Shown here: positions 11,097 through 22,348 of the stretch, one piece after another
Numbering within the stretch: the stretch's first letter is position 1
Layout: every line of letters starts with the position of its first letter
Assembly (NCBI GenBank): GCA_026545765.1
Contig: CM048840.1
Span: 7,599,765 to 7,663,764, forward strand
Origin: Plantago major
Taxonomy: Eukaryota > Streptophyta > Magnoliopsida > Lamiales > Plantaginaceae
Direction of reading: 5' to 3'
Length of the DNA: 64,000 bases
Program-made: the position numbers and the translations under genes
The notes under the pieces: model-generated
Databases searched by the model: none
The model's input: the letters and a program-made list of their open reading frames with translations, nothing else
Told to the model about the DNA's origin: nothing

Positions 11097-11815
11097 AGGC
11101 GATTCCAGAAGCCCCAAGAATCTCAAATGCTCCGTAACTCTCCGAGATGATAGAAATATCATAGATGGGTTCTGCGCCAACACGTAATGTTGATTCCGAG
11201 GGGCGAAGTAATCGCAACAGTGCTCAAAAGATATAAGCTTGAGACCCAAGGAGGATCATCAAACTTAGCTCTTCAGAAATAAGAGCCCCTCTGCCCAGCA
11301 GGAAGAAGAAGGCCTGGGTGAGGAAGATAGAATGATGGAAGATACTGACATTGCTTCCACATTCACAATACCAAAGACTCAATATTGTCAAGAAAACCCG
11401 TTTGAACAGTTCCTCAACCTTCGAGAGAGCTCAACTCTCGAAAGGGATCAAACCGAGATGGAGACTCGTAATGATACTACAGAGGAGAACAACAATGAGC
11501 ACGGAGAGACGTGGATTCACCACAAGTCCAAAAGATCAATGATCACTGACTCTTTCATGTAGCAAAAGTAGTTTATATCTAACTTGTCGACATTTCAATG
11601 TTAACTTGTTACTCATAAACTTCATTTTGTTACGTGCCATATGGAGACAAACTTTGGGGAAGTTTATTTGTCCACCTTCCGAATGAAGAAGAGGTTTCTC
11701 CAACCTCGTAACAACAAGAAGAGCCTGCTCTGTGTAGTGAGTTATCTCTAAATAAGAAATAGCTTGCTTGAAAAATTAATATCTTGTGTTCTAAATTTCT
11801 TTTGTCTTACTTTAG
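11097..11815 (+). pseudogene. Element A ORF3, degraded middle and first intron
   Basis: The region corresponds by position to the end of the long first exon of element C but has stops in every frame. Short acidic, Glu/Thr/Asn-rich stretches remain (for example about 11330-11560). The last 100 bases are T-rich and end TACTTTAG at 11815, followed by GCTCTAATC, which looks like an intron 3' end. I cannot place its 5' splice site. Confidence 0.45.
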
Positions 11816-12338
11816 GCTCTAATCGAGGAAGTAGTGGTGGAGGGACCAACACTCCAAAACCAAGAAAATCCAGAGTCGAAAAGCTCGAAGAAGCATTTCT
11901 TGAGCCTTCGATGAGAAGGTAAGCACTCGAATAATCTTCTTCAAGAATGCTCGAAATCCCACTACTACATCTCTTATGATAGTTCTTACAGGCACACTCA
12001 CAAGAACAATTGGAAGGAGAAAAATTCTTGAAAACTCCTCCAATAGAAACTGAAACTGCTGAACAAGCAGTATCTGCAGAAAAGGTGTCAGAAACCCCCA
12101 AGGTTTCTGAGAAAGATGCAACTGAGCTTCCTCACTTGGAAGTAAGTGAAGTCTCAGAAAGCATCTCTCTATTTATCTTTTCTAATAACAGTTTCTAAAC
12201 ATACTTGATTTTGTTTCTCAGGCTCAAGCAGAAAGAAAGGTTGTTGAGGATCAGACTTCTCCTCACAACAAGGTATCTGAGGCCTCTGTGCCAAAACAAG
12301 CGACAGTCCAAGCAAATGAGCCTGGTGTTTCTACACAG
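11816..12338 (+). pseudogene. Element A ORF3 small exons with two or more introns
   Basis: Three small exons are proposed: 11816-11918, 11992-12141 (150 bp) and 12222-12338 (117 bp). The introns between them are 11919-11991 (73 bp, GTAAGC...TTACAG) and 12142-12221 (80 bp, GTAAGT...TCTCAG). A third, 12339-12419 (81 bp, GTATGC...TTTCAG), precedes the long last exon. The last two exons are multiples of three and align with exons of element D at the same junctions; the first is 103 bp and contains a stop, so it is damaged. The encoded peptides are acidic and carry KVSE and KVSEK motifs. Confidence 0.75.
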
Positions 12339-12419
12339 GTATGCTCAGAAAGCTTACTTTTGCACACAGATACCAACTCAAGTGGTTTGAACAAAACTAA
12401 CTTGATCCCTTTCTTTCAG

Positions 12420-15400
12420 GCTCAAAGTCTAGTGCCACTCAACTTACTCCAAGCCTTTAAGAAGGACACTCTCAAGAAACATCTAAAGTGCTTCAGACAA
12501 TGGCAGAAACTTAGAAAGGCCGATCTTTCTGACATTGCAAGAGTAATTGACATCCCAGAGAAAAGGGCCATAGCAATCAATCTGGAAGACCATATCCATG
12601 CTATGTTTCCCACAGAATCATATTCTTTTGCCACTCTGATGGATGATAACTTCTTAAATAAAGTAGCACAAAGACTCATAGCAGACTTTCAAGCTGCTGA
12701 TGCTCAAACCCAAGAGCAGATGGTGACCCATCCTGCATTGCCCAGCAAGCCCACAACCTACCCTTCTGAGCAAGAAGAAGTGAATGGGAGAATGATTACA
12801 TTCCCAAATGTGATCAACTTGATTTCAGAAGATGAAGAAGAAATGGACGAGAATGATTATCAAGAACCCCCTTCTGAGCATCCAAGTCAATAAAACAAGA
12901 AGGATGATGATGATAATGATCAGAATGATGATCCCCAACCTGGACAAGGCGGGATTCAGAAGGCTAGCAAAGGAAGTAAAGACAAGGCCACTCCTTCCAA
13001 TGCTCAGAAAGCCCCATCATCATCACCTTCAAAGTCTCATCAGAAAACCCAACAGGCAGAACAGAAGGATATACTTGAAGAGATATCTGCCGCTGAGTTC
13101 AGGATTGAACAACTCCGAAAGGTGTTGGAAGAAGAGAAGAGAATCAACTTAGAGTGCCAAGCTCTTGTTGATGAAAAGGAAGCCAAAATTCAAAAGCTCA
13201 AAGAAGCTAACACCCAGGAATTGGCGCTCCTAGATGAGCAAAGAAATCTGAAAGATGCCATTGTTGTCACAGCTGCTGAAATAGATGCCATGGATGACAA
13301 TGATGATGAAGAAGATGATGCTGAGACTGCATCAGAAAGACCTTATATATCTTCTCAGCAGGCCATCACACTTGATGGAAAGCAGAAAAAGGTTGTCAAT
13401 CTGCAAACTATTCAAGAAAAAGATAATAAGAGTGATGCTGAAAACAACCAAAACTTGATTACTGACGCAGAAGATGAGAGACTTGTCACTCAACACAAGA
13501 GAGCTCTACTTGCTCCTCATATATTCTCTGCACCAAGTAGTTCAAGAAGTGAAGAGCACCGTGCCAGAAATAGTATCTTTTTGGAACTCAGAAAGACACT
13601 AATTGCTCAAGACACAGAATTGCTAAAATCCGTCCCAGAAGAGATGAAGTCATTGGCTGCTGCGTTACTCAACAGAGCAACCAGCATAGCTCTCTCTCAG
13701 AAAGACCTAGGGTTGGTCAGGGATGAGGATTGTAACAATGCTAATGCAGCACTCAATGAAGCCAGCCATGCTGTTCTACAAGCCAACGCCATTCTTAGGC
13801 CACTTGAAGAGCTCAACAGAAAGGAGCAGGAACTGGTTAAGCAGAACCACGAGCTGAAGAAAGAAATCCAAGAATTGGTCAGGGTGCACAATAATCTCTA
13901 GAAAAACTTTGACTCACTCTCTGAAGCTTATGCCATTATGAGTCAGTCATTCATGACTAAGGGGGAAGAAGGAGAGATGCCTCAGAAAAGCAGAGGAAGA
14001 AAGAGAAAACAATCTATGCCTCCCTCCTCAAGTCAACTAGTCATCAAGAACACCGGAGATGCCCCTGTTGAAGAAGTTGTTCCAGATCAACCAGCCAGAA
14101 GGCTGAGAAGTATGGTCACTAGGGGAACCAAGTCCCTTAGGATCTCAGATGGAAACAACCAGAAATCTTGTGAAGAAGAAAATCAAGAAGAAGGTGAGGT
14201 AAGAGGTCAAGAGAGCTGCAAGCCTCACAACTAGAACATCAATGATGATGACGAGGATGAATCTGATACAGATGAGCATCCACTTCACAAAAGAAGAAGG
14301 CAAGCAAGCCCCTTACAACCTCCTCTGGCAGCAAGGCCATTAGCATCCAGAACCCCTTCTGGAAATACCAAGTCAATTTAAGGGACTTCCACCAAAGACA
14401 AATTTCAAGGCAGGAAGAAAGAGTCATAGGATCTCCTGACAGAAGGCCACCTAACAGAAAGGCTAGAAGGGATATTCAGTTTGGCAGAGCAAACAAAGAA
14501 ACTCATCAAGAAAAGCCAACTGATGCCCACATTGAGTATGTGAAGACCAGTAATGAAGAGTCTTCATATAGGTGCATTCTGAACAAGAAAGGGTATTGGA
14601 TTCTGGAACTGCAACATCTACTTGTCAATGACAAGTTTCCAACTCCCATCTTCAACCAGATCCTAAAATGGAGTGAAGGCAAGCCAAAGTTGCTAAAACA
14701 TGAGCACCTTCATGCCTGGCTAAACTTTGAGGTTGAAAAGAGAAATGATGCCAGAAAGATGGACCTTTCTTTTCCTTGTCCTTACCCCAAGCCAGAAGAT
14801 GTGCACAAGACAAGAAAACTGGATGGTAGCTACAGCAAGCAGAACAAGCTAGGTGTTCATCCCTATGAGTCATTCTACATGACAAAGGATGAATATCTGG
14901 ATGATTTCACTATCTGCAAGAAATTTACAAGTATTTCAACCTATCTGAGCTGCAAGTAGACCATGCCTGGGTCTGGGGAAAATACTACTGGGTCAAACAC
15001 TTTCTGAAGAAAAACTACAATCTTGGCAAGAGTTACCATGAAATTTGTATCTTATCCAGAAAGACAGAACTTTCTGTCAGAAGGATACTTTATGACTATG
15101 TCCAAGAATGCAGAAAAGTGGATGATTATGTCAATCGATCCAGAAGGTGTCTTGAAGAACTTGAGGTTTCAAACCAAGTTATTTTTGAAGACTTGAAGAC
15201 TAGTATCTTAGAATGTTTACTTGGAGCTTGGAATCTCGTTGTTCTAATTTACTTAGTATGTTTTGTTACTTTTGTAATCTTGCGATTGTTTCTGAATTTC
15301 TCTATCTGTAAAAGTTGCATCTCACTCTGTAAACTGTACCTATCTGAAGATCATACTCTCAGATACATTTTAATAGATGACAACTTATCAGCAAAGGTCA

Positions 15401-15444
15401 CTTCTTGTGATTTGGTTGATGTTTACTTTCTGCACTTAATTTAA
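12420..15444 (+). pseudogene. Element A ORF3 last exon, C-terminal part
   Basis: After the intron the frame begins AQSLVPLNLL and contains KCFRQWQKLRKADLSDI, HAMFPTESYSFATL, a DE-rich linker, a Glu/Lys/Gln coiled coil (about 13080-13250 and 13800-13900), basic stretches, and a conserved end domain with GYWILELQHLLVND, HAWLNFEV, PYESFYMTKDEY and HAWVWGKYYWVKHF. Frameshifts or stops break it near 12892, 13900, 14234 and 14950. Elements C and D stop soon after the equivalent of 15100, but here the frame stays open to 15442-15444 and gains a very hydrophobic stretch (VVLIYLVCFVTFVILRLFL). The function is unknown. Confidence 0.65.
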
Positions 15445-15563
15445 CTAAAATTGAATATCATTTGAAATGATTAAGTGGTGGATTGTTTTCTCTTCCAGGA
15501 TTACAAATTTGTAATAGGACTTTAAAAGATAGTCATGGATGACTGATCAAAAAGGGGGAAATT
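15445..15563 (+). other. Element A 3' untranslated end and polypurine tract
   Basis: A short noncoding stretch ends in AAAAAGGGGGAAATT at 15549-15563, immediately before the 3' LTR. This is the polypurine tract that primes plus-strand synthesis. Elements C (minus, 24003-24017) and D (61162-61176) have the same tract. Confidence 0.9.
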
Positions 15564-16988
15564 TGTTAGGAATATCTGTTAGTATTTTGATCATTCATCA
15601 CATGTTCTTATCTTTGCCAAAAAGGTGATTAAGTACTCTTAGTTCACTTGAACATTGTAAAAGAGGAAATCACTGAGTATGATTAGTCTAGTAAATCTTG
15701 TTTTAGAATTATAGGTCTCTGAATGTAATTTTTATTTCCAAGAAGACCATAAAGATCAATCCTAGCAATGGAGCTTTTCTGAAGATTACAAGACCGGAGA
15801 TTGCACAAGATTTATGAAGACACCAAGGTTTAGTCTCACTCGGAAAGACTATGTCCTTAATCCTTTCTTAAGTGCATTTAGTTACTTTTGAAACATGATT
15901 CTGGAACATATGACATCATGAGTATGGAGCATGCAAGCCATCAGAAAGGCTAATGTATCCGTTGAAGACTACAGGACAAGAAATAGTACATGTGCATTAA
16001 TTGCATCGGCAGAAAAGCCGCTAAAGCACAGTCCTCTCTAAGATATGAGACAAGGACTTCTGAGTACTCATTTCAAAATAAGTATAGACTGAATTTGAAT
16101 TGTGTCTAACGGATAACATCCCAACGACTCTCTAATTCATCTATAAATATCACACACTTAGATGCTGAGAAATACGACGACAAAAAGAACGATCTAACTT
16201 GCAAACTTACAATCTAGCAAAGTATTCTCTCAAGCACTCTACTACCCTTTCTGAAAGCTTACTGTTGCTTGAAGAATCACTAGTAGTTCTAAGTTGTCCT
16301 GAACCTTAACAAGAGATTATTATTCGTGAAAGAGTTGAACTATCAGATAACCTTTCTGAAGCTCATTCTCCAGAACGGACGTCAATTACTTGGGTCAGTA
16401 AAGAGCAGATTGCCATACACTGAACAAGTGTATTAAGTAGTCTTGTTCTATTAGGCTCTCTAAAAAGTTATACGAGAAGCCTCTCTGACAAACCTTATAA
16501 CCAACACCATCAAGGCGTGGAGTAGAGGAAGTACTTGATTTGGGAAATCAGGGAATAACTCCAAGGTTATCTGAGTAGAGGAAGTACTTAGCTCTAGGAG
16601 CTGGGGAATAACTCAGGGGGAACATTTGGTTGGGAACCATTTGTTTAGGAATCTTAGAATAGGATTATTGTAAGGTGAACTCAATTATCTATTCTAGTGA
16701 ATTCTAGGTCTCAGAAAGACCGAAGTGGATTAGTTGGAGGATTACGCCACCTCCAGATACCACTAAACTTGCTGTGTTATTTACCTTTCTGTATTTATCT
16801 TTCAGCAAAGCACACACACATACTTTTTGTTTCTGCACTTACCTATTTTAAAGTCTTCCGCGCTCTGAATTTAAGTATCAGAAACCCCCCAAGTTTCTGA
16901 GAAACTGTGTTTATCGACAAAAGTTTTAAAAGACTATTCACCCCCCCCCCCCCTCTAGTCTTTTACTTTGCCGTTATCTGGACCAACA
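15564..16988 (+). repeat. Element A 3' LTR
   Basis: It is a near-identical copy of 1691-3098, with TATA at 16141-16150, hairpin units at 16534-16552 and 16587-16605, and a terminal poly-C loop of 13 C (six in the 5' copy). It ends CCAACA at 16988, followed by TGTGG. Confidence 0.95.
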
Positions 16989-16993
16989 TGTGG

Positions 16994-17954
16994 CAACAAC
17001 AGATGTAACCTTCCTTGGTTCTTCAAAATTTATCTCAACCGCCAGGACTCTAATGTTTTCTGGGGCTGCTAGGGGTCTACCTTTCTCCATAAGCTGCAAT
17101 TTCCCAACCAAGTCACCCAATATCTGTTCCAGCCTTCTTTGCGATTGTTCGATACTATCGAACCTCTGGTTATTTTTTTCCTGAATTTTCTGTGCCTCAA
17201 ACCAGTATCTCTCAGACCTCTCCATATGGCTCCTGATTTCTTTTTCTAGCTCGGTAATACACGGCCCTGGAGTCTCTTCCACTGCTCTGGCTGCCACTCA
17301 CCTAGCCTTATCTCTTGTTCCCTTAAGTTGCGATGTTGCTGCTAGCTTCTCGAAGACACTGTTCAATTCATCAGCGGAGGCTTCCAGGAAGGAGTTTTTA
17401 CAGCTCATATCGACCATATTTTGATATTCCCAAGCCAGGCCTTCATAGAATCGAACACATAAACTCATATCGTCTATCCTGTGGTGAGGGCATTGGACCA
17501 ATAACGGCAAAAAACGGTCCCGAGCTTCATAGAAGGTCTCATCATGCATCTGCTGAAACTGCATGATCTGGGTACGAAGTTGTTGTGTTCTCTCGGGAGG
17601 ATAAAATTTATTCACGAAGGCTTTATAGAGAGAATCCCAAGTAGGTAGAGAACCCCCAGGCTGGTTCAAAAGCCAGTTCCTAGCTTTATCCTGCAGGCAC
17701 ATTGGAAAAACCTTCTTCCTTATCTCTCCTTCTGAATCATATTCTCCTACGCCAACGGAATCCTCGCAATCGATTTCAAACTCCTTGAGGAACCTTATCA
17801 CATCCTCGTTGGCCATTCCGTAGAACTTAGGGAGATTATGGAAGTGGTGAGCTTTGAGTTCCAAATTCGTCGCCTCGTTAGACAACACGATTGCCGCTTT
17901 CCCGACCTTAACCTCGTCGGGCTGCATGTAGGCTCCATAGGTTAACTGAGCCAT
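16994..17954 (-). pseudogene. Athila-like gag
   Basis: This is the Gag of a Ty3/gypsy element, read leftward from a likely ATG at 17954 (MAQLTYGAYMQP). It carries the retrotransposon gag core: LKAHHFHNLPKFYG, a CLQDKARNWL block, WDSLYKAFVNKFYPP and LRTQIMQFQQMHDETFYEA, the last being a pattern I associate with Athila-type Gag. An in-frame TGA at 17298-17300 interrupts it; beyond the stop a Glu/Arg/Gln-rich, probably coiled-coil segment (YWFEAQKIQEKNNQRFDSIE) continues to the edge of element A at 16993. The continuation is the protease at 902-1690, in the same frame once element A and one target copy are left out. Confidence 0.85.
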
Positions 17955-18100
17955 TGAAATGTCCTTTCTGATCAACTTGTTATTAGAGATACACAACACG
18001 AAAACCTCGATATATCCTTACTTTCTGTTAGTGCACCAAACTTCAGGTAAGTTGGAAAACAATTAAAGATTTGCAATGAAGTGCTACAGTAGGAATTGAT

Positions 18101-18118
18101 TCCCTGGTAGCGGCGCCA
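18101..18118 (-). other. Athila-like primer binding site
   Basis: On the minus strand it reads TGGCGCCGCTACCAGGGA, close to the TGGCGCCGTTGCCGGGGA-type site usual in Athila/Tat elements. It lies a few bases inside the LTR end at 18123 and about 150 bp before the gag start, as expected. The 17955-18100 stretch is an untranslated leader with nothing else visible. Confidence 0.8.
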
Positions 18119-18122
18119 AATT

Positions 18123-18859
18123 TGATATGCTCAAATTATTACTTAGAAAACAAGTAGTAAGCAGTTGTTGTAGACAGACAATGCTAACCACAGGATCGTT
18201 CGCTAAGGAACCAATTAAGCTACCACAACGGTTTGAAAGCAAACAGTTACTTGTGAAAACAGATTGATTTGTTTGGTTTTGATTACTTCTAACTAGTTTA
18301 ACTAAAGCTAAGATTACGATTAACAATGAGAGAAAGATGAATACAGTAGCAAGATCCAATTATGCTAATTCGAACTAGGGATAACACTCATATTTGTCAC
18401 ACGGTCGTTGTACAGCAAATCAATCAATTCGGTTCAACCAATTGTTCTTAGAAAATATCATACTGGAGAAATCGTGAGTCGTCAATTCACGATCCTTAAA
18501 CATGAACAATTTAGAGAATTTAATATGGACTTATCGAATTGAAGGTTTTTACGAAGATTTTATACGAGACTAACCTATATGAGTGATTTGATAAACCCTA
18601 GAACGAATATGCATAATCTTCACATAATACTGTATTCAAAGGTGTTTAGCTACTCATACTTGATAATTGCATGCAAAGATTCATGGTAATAATCATGTAA
18701 AACATAGATGAAAAACTCACATGCAATAACATACAATTCAAGAAATAAGATAAAGAACGAATTGTAAAGAACAAAGCAATGGAGAAATCAATACCAATAA
18801 TCTTGATGAATAAAATCAATGAATAACCAAGCTCCAAAGATGTCTCAATGTTAATGTAT
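18123..18859 (-). repeat. Athila-like 5' LTR, part 1
   Basis: On plus it begins TGATATGC next to the primer site, which is the CA end of a minus-strand LTR. Element B cuts it at 18859, with duplication TGTAT at 18855-18859 and 43709-43713. It continues at 43709-44096. No gene is present. Confidence 0.7.
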
Positions 18860-19776
18860 TGAAAGTGCAATTTATATTGCACTTGTTTTGTTAATTCGGC
18901 CTTTCTTCGTTTATTAACCGGTTCGACAATTGTAGTTGTTTTTCTATGGTTATTTTGTAGGATATATCAAGTTGGGCCTCAACATGCTTAATGGATCACG
19001 ATTGGTTACTGTAGCAGTCACTGTACCAAAACGTCACTGTAGCAGTTACTGTAGCAGGCACTGTAGCAGTTACTGTCATGGGCTAAATAAGAGGAATAGG
19101 CGTGATGGGCTTGAAGATTAAAGGATCCATAATTGTTGTAAGGAAGCTGCCATAATGATTCATGGAAGAATTTTATGCTATAAGGAAAGTGAGATTTAAA
19201 AGAGATTGATATCTAGAAGACTCCTTATACCATTAATACATCAAAGGAAGTTTCCTTACCATAGAATCCAAGTTTGTTAAGACTTGGGCCTGATGCCGAC
19301 TTGTTCTTTCCTGGACATGAGTTATCGCAATTATATATATAGCGGAAGAAGGAGGCATTGCAAGCTGCCGAACCTAAGAACAAAAAACAGAGAACATTAT
19401 ATTGTTTTAGGCTTCTTGCTTTACTAGACCTTTACCTCGGTGTTTACTTGTGAGTGTTCTCTAAAGATTGAGAATTACTCTAGTATCATTGAACTAGAAT
19501 AGGTTTTTCTTATCTGTTCTAGGTCTAGTTTTCTGTAAGTTTAATCAATCGTTTGTGATTGAATTAAACTTCTTTTTGTAATTCTACTTTTCAATTTTAG
19601 TAGAAGTTTTGCTTCGGCACCGTCGGTATCTTTTTATACCGGCTTGAGAACTCTCGTGTTCAGTTTTATTCCGCTACACTTTACAGAGTTCTGTCGATCA
19701 CAGTTTACTATTGTCGTAGTTTCAACATCGTTTGAAACTGTCCAGAAGTACCAATCCCGGTCCTACAGTTCTAACA
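18860..19776 (+). repeat. Element B 5' LTR
   Basis: 917 bp, with a TATA box at 19332-19342 (TATATATATAG). It differs from the 3' LTR by roughly a dozen substitutions by eye, and it lacks 51 bp present at about 43603-43653. That single indel accounts for the whole length difference. Confidence 0.95.
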
Positions 19777-19778
19777 AG

Positions 19779-19791
19779 TGGCATCAGAGCC
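19779..19791 (+). other. Element B primer binding site
   Basis: TGGCATCAGAGCC follows the LTR by two bases. It is a one-base variant of the initiator-Met tRNA complement common in copia elements. Confidence 0.85.
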
Positions 19792-19832
19792 AGCCACCTA
19801 ATTAATTGGTGTCTGTATTTGGTACTACTACA

Positions 19833-21716
19833 ATGGACGTTGTTAATTCAAGTGTCAACAGGCTACCTGTGCTAGATGGGTCGAACTACCACTACTGGAA
19901 GATAAGGGTCAGAACGTACATCAAATCCATTGAAGGGCGTGCATGGAAATCTGTTCTTGAAGGCTATACGTGGCCTACCATAGGACCAAATGCGGATGGA
20001 GATGTCGTTCCAAAACCTGAAGCTCAATGGTCAGGTGATGATTTTCTTGCTAGCTCTTACAATGAAAAAGCCTTGAATGCAATTTTCTCTCATGTTGATC
20101 CTCATATGTTTAAACTCATACAAAATTGCACTACTGCTAAACATGCTTGGGATTTACTCCAAAATCACTGTGAAGGTGATAACATTATTAAACAAACTAA
20201 ACTGCAACTTCTTTGGTCTAAATTTGAAAATTTGAGAATGTCGGAAGAAGAAACAATTGACTCTTATTTTGACAAACTCCTCACTATTTCTAATGATATT
20301 CAACTTCTTGGAGATGCCATGTCAAATAAACAGTTAATTTCAAAAGCAGTTCGATCCCTCTCTTCAAAGTTTGATATAAAAAGAACGATTTTGGAAGATA
20401 CTCAAAATCTGGCAGCTATGGATTTTCATACCTTGATAAAGAACTTTGAAATTCAACAGAATGAACGGAAAGGTACGAAAAACCATAGTATGTCACTGCA
20501 TTTAAAATCGAAAATCCCTGAGTCTGAAAGCAGTAGTGACGATTCTGATGAGATAACTGAAGAGGCCTATAATACTCTAGTTAGGAAGTTTAACAAGCTT
20601 AGGTTTAGAAGAAATTTTAACAAAGGCTCTTCAAGTAACTCTAAAGGCACTAACAAGTTCAAGGAAAATGTAGACTCTCCTGGTTCTAGTCCGGTTTTGA
20701 GTCCTGCCCAGCTTAGCAAAGTTAGATGTTTTGAATGTCAAGGGTGGGGACACTATCAGAATGAATGTGCTAACACTCTTCGAAAGGAGAAAAAGACCTT
20801 GCTTGCTTGTCTCAGTGATGTGTCAGGTGATGAACAGGAGACGGATGATCCAGAAGAGAACATTGCAGCTCTGTCCTCTGTTCTGGACGATGTTGGAAAT
20901 CGATGTTTGGTCAACAATGAAAACTCAACATCGTCACAGATTCTCTTCTTTGATTATGATGATTCACAGACATGTGAAGAGATATTCAGTGGAAACTTTT
21001 CTGACTCTGGAAACTCAATATCCACTAACGTCCTCTGTTTGCATGGTTCAGTTGATTTGTCTGCAGATCTTTCTCTTGAAGAAGAGTTCACTGATGAACA
21101 AATAGTGGAAGAGCTGAAACAGATGTATGAAGATCTCCTTAAGGAATGGAAGAAGCTTAAGAAGCTCAACAAGAGACTTGCAAAGGAGAATGATAGTCTA
21201 AAGGAAACCACTGTGAAACTGGAAGTGGCACTGACACGCAAAGAAGCAGAACTGGAAAAAGTAACCTCTGAACTTAATAGAGAAAAGGAAGTCATTGCCA
21301 AGTGGAACTCTTCTACATCAAAGCTTGACTACATGCTTGATGAAGACAACGAAGGTACTGCCGGTCTAGGTTACACAGGTACCTTTGACTCCTCTTTTGA
21401 TAATAAGATAGGGTGCAACATGCATTGAAATTCTGACTTGAATGATTCAACTAAAATGCAAAACATTAAGTCTCTGTCTGAACTTGTCAATGCTCCCGTT
21501 TTTGTCAAAGAAAAAGGTAATGTCATAGAAGAGACCAAAAAGACCTTTGTGTGTCAATATTGTCTTAAGATTGGTCACTTAAAACCTTACTGCTTTACTT
21601 TTCTGAGAGATCTAAAAAGAGGCAAGATAGAGAAACATGTGGAGGAATCAAACTTGAGTGTGTCCGCTCTAAAATGTAAAAATCAAAAGTGTCGATTCCA
21701 AAATCTGGTCATGTAG
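19833..21716 (+). pseudogene. Element B gag with two CCHC knuckles
   Basis: This is a copia Gag (UBN2-type) that would build the particle. The likely start is ATG 19833 (MDVVNSS), since upstream codons lack an ATG in frame. LPVLDGSNYHYWKIRVRTYI opens the domain, followed by WDLLQNHCEG and LLWSKFENLRM. The first knuckle CFECQGWGHYQNEC is at about 20731-20772. An acidic region and a strong K/E/L coiled coil (about 21080-21300) follow. After an in-frame TGA (21426-21428) the same frame continues with a second knuckle CQYCLKIGHLKPYC at about 21552-21593, ending at 21716. Two knuckles are unusual; the readable frame after TGA suggests a recent stop or suppression. Confidence 0.88.
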
Positions 21717-21726
21717 TTGCCTGTCA

Positions 21727-22348
21727 ATGAAAAGTCCAATCTTGAGTCGGATGTTGAGTCAACATCGACTTCAACAACGTCTGGTTCCAAGATCCTCGTC
21801 AAATTCTTACCATACTGTCTCTAGTCAGCAACTAAAAGTGTCTGGAACTGGGAAAAACTCTAGAGAAAAGTATAAGAGAGTTTGGGCTCCTAGGGAAAAG
21901 ATTGTCTGCAATGTTGCTTTCTCTGTTGCTACCTCTCCTAACAATGCAGGAAAATGGTACTTTGACAGTGGATGCTCACGACACATGACAGGCACCTTAA
22001 GTAATCTGTCTAACTTTGTCTCTCAAAAAACTGGAAAGGTAACTTATGGTGGAGGTTACAAGAGTCAAATCTTTGGGATAGTACGTTAACCTCAAGGTGT
22101 TCGAACTGAAAAATGTCCTTTTGGTTGAAGGACTTACCGCTAACCTTCTTAGTGTCAGTCAATTGTGTGATGATGATTTAAAGGTCAAATTTAACAAGCA
22201 TTCTTGCAAGGTTTACACTTGTAGGGAGAAAGTTGTTGTGATGACAGGCACCAGATCAACTGATAACTGCTATGTGGTGGCTGATCCCCACAAATGCATG
22301 TTGGCAAAGGATGATGAAGCTATGACTTGGCATAAGAAACTTGGCCAT
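21727..22348 (+). pseudogene. Element B protease and start of integrase
   Basis: The protease motif WYFDSGCSRHMTGT is at about 21957-22000, in a frame shifted by one from gag. A stop at 22087-22089 is followed by a frame with LTANLLSVSQLCDD and the beginning of the GAG-pre-integrase zinc domain (WHKKLGH). Element C is inserted right after this His codon, and the domain resumes at 38338 in frame. Confidence 0.88.

Larger units (their letters stand above)
1691..16988 (+). mobile_element. Element A: SIRE/Maximus-type Ty1/copia retrotransposon, 15.3 kb
   Basis: A complete LTR element: 5' LTR 1691-3098, primer site, gag, pol, ORF3, purine tract, 3' LTR 15564-16988. The LTRs start TGTTAGG and end CCAACA. 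Flanks are GGTGG (1686-1690) and TGTGG (16989-16993), a 5-bp target duplication with one mismatch. It interrupts the Athila-like polyprotein, and the frame is continuous across the site without it. The pol order protease-integrase-RT-RNase H is diagnostic for copia, and a large ORF after pol is typical of the SIRE lineage. The two LTRs differ by roughly a dozen substitutions by eye, so the insertion is not very recent. Many stops make this copy non-autonomous. Confidence 0.95.

Noticed and set aside
9967..15444. ORF3 as a true viral envelope gene
   Set aside because: No signal peptide and, in C and D, no membrane helix were seen; the N-terminal domain looks like a plant transposon-associated domain. 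Only element A has a hydrophobic tail.
15564..16988. Solo LTR
   Set aside because: Purine tract directly upstream and a partner LTR at 1691-3098 show it belongs to full-length element A.
18936..19121. A short ORF with CSSYCS repeats in the element B LTR
   Set aside because: It translates a tandem ACTGTAGCAGTT repeat in U3; both LTRs carry it, but it has no sign of coding selection.
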